Below, piece after piece: positions 27,330 through 32,696 of a DNA stretch of 32,696 nucleotides. The DNA lies in assembly GCA_947624165.1 (NCBI GenBank), contig CANQJC010000023.1, positions 1 to 32,696 on the forward strand. The letters are read 5' to 3'. Position numbers and translations under genes: made by a program. Below the pieces are notes generated by a model, which worked only from the letters and a program-made list of their open reading frames with translations, made no database searches and was not told where the DNA came from. Source of the DNA: an uncultured Clostridia bacterium. GTDB taxonomy: Bacteria > Bacillota > Clostridia > UBA1381. How positions within the stretch are numbered: position 1 is the first letter of the stretch; each line of letters opens with the position of its first letter.

Positions 27330-27406
27330 TACGCTTTGCTCTCCAAGCGGAAAACAACGGGAGCGAAATACGCTCCGAAAGGCGTAAAAATCGTAACAAA
27401 TGACGC

Positions 27407-27428
27407 ATTTTTACTTGATTTTTACTTG
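27407..27428 (+). repeat. Tandem 11-bp repeat over the gyrA promoter
   Basis: ATTTTTACTTG occurs twice in direct succession (27407-27417, 27418-27428), followed by a partial third copy, ATTTTA. The -35 box of the promoter lies across the junction of the two copies. Confidence 0.85.
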
Positions 27429-27443
27429 ATTTTATGATATAAT
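27415..27443 (+). promoter_or_regulatory. Promoter for gyrA
   Basis: TTGATT (27415-27420) and TATAAT (27438-27443) are 17 bases apart, about 46 bases ahead of the gyrA start. An alternative TTGATT 11 bases downstream, in the second repeat, is too close to the -10 box. Confidence 0.75.
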
Positions 27444-27489
27444 CCAATAATTAAACAACAAACCAAAAACACTTGAGCAGGAGGAAATT

Positions 27490-29994
27490 ATGGCAAAAAA
27501 ATCCGAGGAACTCAAGCTGGATATGGACGCTATCCAAAACCAGCACATTGTCGGCGTGGATCTCGACAATGAAATGAAAAAAGCTTATATAGATTATGCC
27601 ATGAGCGTTATTGTGAGCCGCGCTCTCCCCGACGTGCGCGACGGCATGAAACCCGTACACAGGCGCATACTGTATGATATGTACGAATCGAATCTTTTAT
27701 ACGAGAACGATTTCAAAAAATCCGCAGCCACCGTCGGCGACGTTCTCGGTAAATATCATCCTCACGGCGACGCGTCCGTATACGACGCGATGGTGCGTAT
27801 GGCGCAGGACTTTTCGTTAAGATATCCGCTCGTGCAGGGAAAGGGTAACTTCGGAAGCGTGGACGGCGACCCGCCCGCGGCATATCGTTATACCGAGGCG
27901 AAGATGTCGAAGATATCCGCGCTCATGCTCACGGACATAGAGAAGGAAACGGTCGACTTCGTGCCGAACTACGACGACAAGATACCTGAGCCGGACGTGC
28001 TTCCCTCGCGATTCCCGAACCTTTTGGTAAACGGCAGCGCGGGTATAGCGGTAGGTATGGCGACGAATATCCCGCCGCACAATCTTACCGAGGTCATCGA
28101 CGGTATCATAGCCGTTATCGACGACCCTATGATAACCATCGACGAGCTTATGAATTACATTCAGGGTCCCGATTTCCCGACTGGCGGCGTTATCATGGGC
28201 AGAAGCGGCATAAGAAACGCTTACACTACCGGACGCGGCAGGATAATATTGCGCGCGAAAGCGGAAATCGAGGAGCATAACGGAAGAAACAGGATAATCG
28301 TAACCGAAATTCCGTATCAGGTAAACAAGGCGAAGCTTGAAAAGCACATAAACGAGCTTATGCGCGACGGAAAAATAGACGGCATCGCGTCCACGCGCGA
28401 CGAGTCCACCGAGGTCATTCGTCTTGTTATAGATTTAAAGCGCGACGCGAACCCGAACGTCGTTTTGAACAACCTCTATCAGTTTACACAGATGCAGGAT
28501 ACGTTCGGCGTGATTTTGCTTGCTCTTGTCGACAAGGAACCGAAAATCCTGAATCTGCGCGAGATGATAGATTACTATATCGCGCATCAGGAGGACGTGA
28601 TCACAAGACGTACAAAATTTGAGCTTCAGAAGGCTCTTGACCGCGCGCATATACTTGAAGGCTACAAAATCGTTATAGACAACGTAGACGAGGTCATAAG
28701 AATAATACGCGCTTCAAAAAGCATACCCGACGCGAAAGCGGCCTTGTGCGAGCGATTCGCTCTTTCGGACGCTCAAGCGGACGCGATAGTAAAGATGCAG
28801 CTCGGACGCTTATCGGGCATGGAACGCGACAAGATCGAAAACGAGTATGCCGAGGTCACGGCAAAAATCGCGGATTACAGGGAAATACTCGCGAACGAGA
28901 GCAGAGTCCTTGAAATCATAAAGACCGACCTTACCGAGATAAAAGATAAGTACGGCGACGCGAGAAGGACCGAAATTTCGATGGTGACGACCGAGATCGA
29001 CATAGACGACCTCATCGACGAGGAGGATATAGCCGTAACGCTGACGCACAGCGGCTACACGAAGCGTCTGCCGGTGGATACGTACAAATCGCAGCGTCGC
29101 GGCGGCAAGGGTATAACAGGTCTTACCACGCGCGACGAGGATTTTGTCGAGCATTTGCTCACGACAACGACGCATCATACGATTTTGTTCTTCACCTCAA
29201 AGGGCGTAGTATATAAGCTTCGCGGCTACCAGATACCCGAGGCGAGCCGTCAGGCAAAGGGAATGGCGATAGTCAATCTCCTGCCGCTCGAAAGCGACGA
29301 AAAGGTCACGGCTATGATACCGATACGCGAATTTGAGGACGGAAATTATCTCACGTTCATAACTCGTAACGGAATAGTCAAGAAAACGAACGTCATGGAT
29401 TACTCCAGAATACGCCAGGGCGGTCTCAGGGCGATCGCGCTTGACGAGGGCGACGAGCTTATCAGAGTTAAGCTCACGGATAATGAACAGGATTTGATTT
29501 TGGCAACGCATAACGGTTACGCCATACGCTTCAGCGAAAAAGAAGTACGTCCCACGGGACGCGCGACGCGCGGAGTTATGGGCATAAGACTTCACGACGG
29601 CGATTATGTGATAGGCGCGTCGATAATCCTGCCGCAGAGCAGACTTTTGACTGTCACGGAGAACGGTTACGGCAAAAAGACGCCGCTTGACGAGTATCGC
29701 GTGCAGTCGCGCGGCGGCAAGGGTATCTTCACATACCGTATAACCGACAAGACCGGCAAGCTTGCCGGAATGAAGACTGTGACGGACGAAGACGATATAA
29801 TTCTTATCACATCGGACGGAGTTATAATACGTATCCACAGCGATGAAATTTCATCGTACAGCCGCCAGACGCAGGGAGTAAGAGTGATGAAACTTGCTGA
29901 CGGAGTAAAGGTAGTGGGCGTGGCGCGTACCGAGCGCGAGGAGGACGAGGAGGACGCTCCCGTCTCGGAAGAAATAAAATCTGAAGGAGAATAA
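27490..29994 (+). CDS. gyrA: DNA gyrase subunit A
   Basis: The product has 834 residues. The N-terminal half has [26 protein letters not shown], the DNA gate with [17 protein letters not shown], and [11 protein letters not shown] with the catalytic Tyr at 134. The C-terminal beta-pinwheel has QRRGGKG at about residue 535, the GyrA box that separates gyrase from topoisomerase IV. Residue 95, equivalent to E. coli Ser83, is Ala. The tail is acidic ([14 protein letters not shown]). ATG follows AGGAGG at 27479-27484. gyrB is not adjacent in this window. Confidence 0.96.
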   Translation: MAKKSEELKLDMDAIQNQHIVGVDLDNEMKKAYIDYAMSVIVSRALPDVRDGMKPVHRRILYDMYESNLLYENDFKKSAATVGDVLGKYHPHGDASVYDAMVRMAQDFSLRYPLVQGKGNFGSVDGDPPAAYRYTEAKMSKISALMLTDIEKETVDFVPNYDDKIPEPDVLPSRFPNLLVNGSAGIAVGMATNIPPHNLTEVIDGIIAVIDDPMITIDELMNYIQGPDFPTGGVIMGRSGIRNAYTTGRGRIILRAKAEIEEHNGRNRIIVTEIPYQVNKAKLEKHINELMRDGKIDGIASTRDESTEVIRLVIDLKRDANPNVVLNNLYQFTQMQDTFGVILLALVDKEPKILNLREMIDYYIAHQEDVITRRTKFELQKALDRAHILEGYKIVIDNVDEVIRIIRASKSIPDAKAALCERFALSDAQADAIVKMQLGRLSGMERDKIENEYAEVTAKIADYREILANESRVLEIIKTDLTEIKDKYGDARRTEISMVTTEIDIDDLIDEEDIAVTLTHSGYTKRLPVDTYKSQRRGGKGITGLTTRDEDFVEHLLTTTTHHTILFFTSKGVVYKLRGYQIPEASRQAKGMAIVNLLPLESDEKVTAMIPIREFEDGNYLTFITRNGIVKKTNVMDYSRIRQGGLRAIALDEGDELIRVKLTDNEQDLILATHNGYAIRFSEKEVRPTGRATRGVMGIRLHDGDYVIGASIILPQSRLLTVTENGYGKKTPLDEYRVQSRGGKGIFTYRITDKTGKLAGMKTVTDEDDIILITSDGVIIRIHSDEISSYSRQTQGVRVMKLADGVKVVGVARTEREEDEEDAPVSEEIKSEGE

Positions 29995-29996
29995 TT

Positions 29997-30851
29997 ATGA
30001 AAAAAATAATCTCAATTGCGGCTTTAACAATTTCAATGATGCTGCTCGCGTCATGTTCGGGCGGCGGCGAACCCGCCCCCACACCCGTTCCGACCGCCGA
30101 CCCGGAACTTGTGAAAAACACGATAAGCGCGACGATAGAGCTTGAGGGCGGGGACGAGATAGAGCTGGAGCTTTATCCCGACCTTGCGCCGAAAACGGTT
30201 GAAAATTTCGTCGAGCTTGCCGAGGACGGTTTTTACGACGGAACGATTTTCCACAGAGTTATAGAGGACTTCATGATACAAGGCGGCGGCTATGACGAGA
30301 ATTTAAAGCAGAAAAAAGCGTCTTCGATAGAAGGCGAATTTTCCGCAAACGGATTTGAAAACACGCTCCCGCATGTACGCGGAACGGTGTCTATGGCGCG
30401 CGCGCAGGATATGGACAGCGCGACGAGCCAGTTTTTCATCGTCCAGCAGGATTCGACGTTCCTCGACGGTCAGTACGCGGCGTTCGGCTCCGTAACGGAG
30501 GGTATGGACGTTGTCGATGAAATTGCCGAGGGAAGAACGGGTTCGGTCGACTCGTCGGGTATGGACGACGTGCCGGTGGACGAAGTCGTGATAAAGACGA
30601 TAAGGATCAACTCCTCGTCGTCGTCAAAGAAAACCTCGTCCAACGATAAGGACGACGATAAAAACGACGACAGCGACGCGGACGCGGACGACAGCGACAA
30701 AAACAGCAGCCGCTCCGCTTCGCCGAGCGCGAAACCGTCCGCTTCGCCGAATACAAAATCGTCCTCGTCAAGCGGTAAAACGTCCTCGTCGGACGACGAG
30801 CTTACCGCCGAGGATATAGAGAGAATTTTAAACGAGAGCCAAAGCTTGTAA
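29997..30851 (+). CDS. Cyclophilin-type peptidyl-prolyl isomerase, lipoprotein
   Basis: The product has 284 residues. A lipobox LLASC puts the lipidated Cys at residue 20. The cyclophilin domain spans about 40-205 with ELYPDLAPKTVENFVELA, FHRVIEDFMIQGGG, TSQFFIVQQDS and LDGQYAAFGSVTEGMDVVD. Residues about 207-265 are a Ser/Asp/Lys-rich, low-complexity tail, ending in a short helix (ELTAEDIERILNES). It would assist folding of exported proteins at the outer membrane face. It starts two bases after the gyrA stop, with AAGGAG inside the gyrA end, so it is probably co-transcribed with gyrA. Confidence 0.93.
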   Translation: MKKIISIAALTISMMLLASCSGGGEPAPTPVPTADPELVKNTISATIELEGGDEIELELYPDLAPKTVENFVELAEDGFYDGTIFHRVIEDFMIQGGGYDENLKQKKASSIEGEFSANGFENTLPHVRGTVSMARAQDMDSATSQFFIVQQDSTFLDGQYAAFGSVTEGMDVVDEIAEGRTGSVDSSGMDDVPVDEVVIKTIRINSSSSSKKTSSNDKDDDKNDDSDADADDSDKNSSRSASPSAKPSASPNTKSSSSSGKTSSSDDELTAEDIERILNESQSL

Positions 30852-30876
30852 TTTCAGGTGTTAAAAGGAGTTTAGC

Positions 30877-31350
30877 ATGAATATTGAAATAGAAATGGAA
30901 AACGGCGGCGTTATAAAAGCGGAGCTTTATCCCGATACCGCGCCGATAACGGTGGAAAATTTCATTAAGCTCATAGAGGACAATTTCTTCGACGGACTTA
31001 TTTTCCACCGCGTCATACCCGGATTTATGATACAGGGCGGCGGTTACACGGCCGACGGCGATCATAAGGACGCTCCTTCGATAAAGGGCGAGTTTGACGC
31101 GAACGGCATAAATAATCCCTTGAAGCATACGCGCGGCGTGCTGTCTATGGCGCGGACGATGTTCCCGAACAGCGCGTCGAGCCAGTTCTTCATCATGCAT
31201 GACGACGCGCCGCACCTCGACGGTCAGTACGCGGCGTTCGGCATGGTGACGGACGGTATGGACGTTGTCGACGAGATAGCCGAAACGCCGACCGACATGA
31301 ACGACAAACCGCTCGAAGACTGCGTTATAAAAACGATAAGACTTGTGTAA
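30877..31350 (+). CDS. Cyclophilin-type peptidyl-prolyl isomerase, cytoplasmic
   Basis: The product has 157 residues and is a bare cyclophilin domain: ELYPDTAPITVENFIKLIEDNFFDGLIFHRVIPGFMIQGGGY, SSQFFIMHDDAPHLDGQYAAFG. There is no signal peptide. It closely matches the domain of the lipoprotein directly upstream, suggesting a tandem duplication. ATG at 30877 follows AAGGAG. A bidirectional terminator follows. Confidence 0.95.
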   Translation: MNIEIEMENGGVIKAELYPDTAPITVENFIKLIEDNFFDGLIFHRVIPGFMIQGGGYTADGDHKDAPSIKGEFDANGINNPLKHTRGVLSMARTMFPNSASSQFFIMHDDAPHLDGQYAAFGMVTDGMDVVDEIAETPTDMNDKPLEDCVIKTIRLV

Positions 31351-31414
31351 CATACCCAGACGGCGTTTTTGAATATTTGCCGCGTGGAACGAGCTTCACA
31401 AAAAGCATTAAAAA

Positions 31415-31452
31415 AGACATACCGCGATTTGTTCGCTGTATGTCTCTTTTTT
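31415..31452. terminator. Bidirectional terminator between the isomerase gene and ymdB
   Basis: AGACATAC (31415-31422) pairs with GTATGTCT (31438-31445), and GCGA (31424-31427) with TCGC (31433-31436). A T-run follows (31446-31452) and an A-run precedes (about 31409-31415), so it suits both convergent transcripts. Confidence 0.92.
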
Positions 31453-31502
31453 GTTATGATACACGTCGGACGTAAAATTATTGATTTCCCGTTTTGCTTA
31501 AT

Positions 31503-32282
31503 TTATTCGCGTATAAACACGCGCTCCGTGCCGACGCATCTGCCGGTCTCGCCGTCAATGTCGAAGATGCAGCCGTTAAACTGCCCCTTGCCTTCGGCTA
31601 TTTCGAATTTCTGCGGCATACCGTTGAGGAATCTTTTTATAATAGACGTTTTTTCTCTGCCGAGTATAGACAAAGACGGACCCGTCATGCCGAGGTCGCT
31701 GATATAGCCCGTGCCGTTCGGCATAATAGTTTCGTCGGCGGTCTGGACGTGCGTGTGCGTACCGAACACCGCGCTCACGCGTCCGTCGAGATAATAACCC
31801 ATAGCGAGCTTTTCGCTCGTCGCTTCGGCATGAAAATCGACCAGTATAACGTCGGTGACCTTCTTAAGCTTTTCGATTTCCTCATCCGCTTTTTCAAAGG
31901 GCGACGAGGAAGGTTCCAGAAAAGTTCTTCCGATAAGATTTATGACCCCGACCTTTTTACCGTCCGCCGTCGTCCGCACAAGGCTGCCCGCACCCGGGCA
32001 GTCGCCGTTGTAATTTGCCGGACGGAGCACGTTCCCTTCCTTTCGCATTATATCTATGACCTCGCGGCATCCCCAGGTATGGTTGCCCATTGTCACAACG
32101 TCCACGCCGGCGCGCATAAGCTCGTTGTACGCGCCCCTCGCCATACCTCTGCCGTGCGTCGCGTTTTCGCCGTTTGCGATTACGAGGTCAATATTTTTTT
32201 CGTATCTGAGATCCTCCACACAGCGGAAAAGCATTTCGCGCCCGACACGGCTCACCACGTCGCCTATACATAATATCCTCAT
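31503..32282 (-). CDS. ymdB: YmdB-type metallophosphoesterase
   Basis: The product has 259 residues and belongs to the TIGR00282/YmdB family. Metal-binding motifs are LCIGDVV at the N-terminus, ANGENATHG, GNHTWG, DFHAEATSEK and FGTHTHVQTADE. In B. subtilis YmdB hydrolyses 2',3'-cyclic nucleotides and influences biofilm and sporulation choices. The ATG at 32282 is likely; a TTG twelve bases earlier, closer to AAGGAAAGGA, would add MSVY and is a real alternative. It lies directly after rny on the same strand, as in B. subtilis. Confidence 0.93.
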   Translation of the reverse strand: MRILCIGDVVSRVGREMLFRCVEDLRYEKNIDLVIANGENATHGRGMARGAYNELMRAGVDVVTMGNHTWGCREVIDIMRKEGNVLRPANYNGDCPGAGSLVRTTADGKKVGVINLIGRTFLEPSSSPFEKADEEIEKLKKVTDVILVDFHAEATSEKLAMGYYLDGRVSAVFGTHTHVQTADETIMPNGTGYISDLGMTGPSLSILGREKTSIIKRFLNGMPQKFEIAEGKGQFNGCIFDIDGETGRCVGTERVFIRE

Positions 32283-32447
32283 ATAAACCGACAATCCTTT
32301 CCTTGTACAGATTAAATAAAAAAGGAGCATTACAGAACGGGTAGAAGCTAAACGGGGTACGGTCCGCACAGTGCCTTTATCGCAAAGTACGGAATCCGAA
32401 TCCGTTTACGCCCTGTAACAGCCCCAAATTTTTTCTTTTTTGAAAGC

Positions 32448-32696
32448 TTATTTTGCGTAATCGACCGCTCTCGTTTCCCTGATAAGGCTGACCTTGATCT
32501 GACCGGGATACTCAAGCTCGCTTTCAATGCGTTTTACGATGTCCTTTGCGACAAGTATCATTCCGTCGTCCGAAACGACCTCGGGCTTGATCATGATCCT
32601 GATCTCTCTGCCCGCCTGTATAGCGTAGGACTTTTCAACTCCGTCGAAACTGTTGGAAATTTCTTCGAGCTTCTGTAAACGCTTGATGTAGGTTTC
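32448..32696 (-). CDS. rny: Ribonuclease Y, C-terminal end only
   Basis: Only the last 82 residues are in the window: [35 protein letters not shown], then [25 protein letters not shown] and stop. This is the conserved end of RNase Y, the membrane-bound endoribonuclease that starts mRNA decay in many Gram-positive bacteria. The catalytic HD domain and N-terminal membrane helix would lie to the right of the window. A 165-base spacer separates it from ymdB; I saw no convincing terminator or promoter in that spacer. Confidence 0.95.
   Translation of the reverse strand, partial: ETYIKRLQKLEEISNSFDGVEKSYAIQAGREIRIMIKPEVVSDDGMILVAKDIVKRIESELEYPGQIKVSLIRETRAVDYAK

Noticed and set aside
27360-27376. 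GGAGCG/CGCTCC hairpin after the methyltransferase gene as a terminator
   Set aside because: The stem is short and is followed by GAAAGG rather than T's; it could still be a weak terminator but I cannot support it.
27490-29994. Topoisomerase IV subunit ParC
   Set aside because: The GyrA box QRRGGKG and the full C-terminal pinwheel favour gyrase.

Overview
The window looks like a chromosomal core segment from a member of the Clostridia (Bacillota), probably an uncultured anaerobe. The grounds are the order rpmG-secE-nusG-rplK-rplA-rplJ-rplL, a complete V/A-type ATPase operon, strong AGGAGG ribosome binding sites with several TTG and GTG starts, a DUF421/DUF4363 pair, a YerC-type TrpR-like regulator and the rny-ymdB pair. 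No insertion sequence, prophage, CRISPR array, tRNA or rRNA was seen. Genus-level placement cannot be made from the sequence alone.

Layout. (1) 1-1115, minus strand: the N-terminal part of a secreted papain-like cysteine protease with a long Pro-Thr linker, running off the left edge. (2) 1332-5903, plus strand: the translation cluster rpmG-secE-nusG-rplK-rplA, then rplJ-rplL behind its own promoter and an L10 leader with terminator, then yceD-rpmF and a terminator. rplK and rplA are each preceded by an L1-site-like hairpin. (3) 5915-6673: a RadC-family gene. (4) 6762-10197: the aspartate-pathway operon hom-thrB-lysC, in which lysC carries a very strong internal ribosome binding site and start. 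(5) 10216-12744: a structured intergenic element, rlmB, and a UPF0237 (ACT)-UPF0210 pair of unknown function. (6) 12939-21542: nine V-type ATPase genes in the order G/H, C, I, K, F, E, A, B, D. (7) 21630-25057: ung, coaE, a membrane-anchored lytic transglycosylase, a cytidylate-kinase-like protein and uppP, ending in a bidirectional terminator. (8) 25109-26178, minus strand: DUF4363 and DUF421 genes. (9) 26243-31350, plus strand: a YerC-like regulator with a methyltransferase, gyrA behind a promoter with a tandem repeat, and two cyclophilin-type isomerases, one a lipoprotein. (10) 31503-32696, minus strand: ymdB and the 3' end of rny.

How the genes fit together. The left half makes ribosomal proteins and transcription/secretion factors, with three visible feedback candidates: two L1 sites and one L10 attenuator. 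The centre makes homoserine, phosphohomoserine and aspartyl phosphate, and the rotary ATPase couples ATP to ion movement. The right half holds DNA uracil repair, CoA synthesis, cell-wall lipid recycling, DNA topology and protein folding genes.

The window is mostly conserved housekeeping DNA and I see no obvious new defence or mobile system. The best leads are regulatory or are small departures within known families: the paired L1-type hairpins, the internal lysC start, the unassigned hairpin between lysC and rlmB, the long acidic tail on L10, the ATPase c-subunit lacking the usual sodium ligands, and alanine at the quinolone-determining serine position of GyrA.
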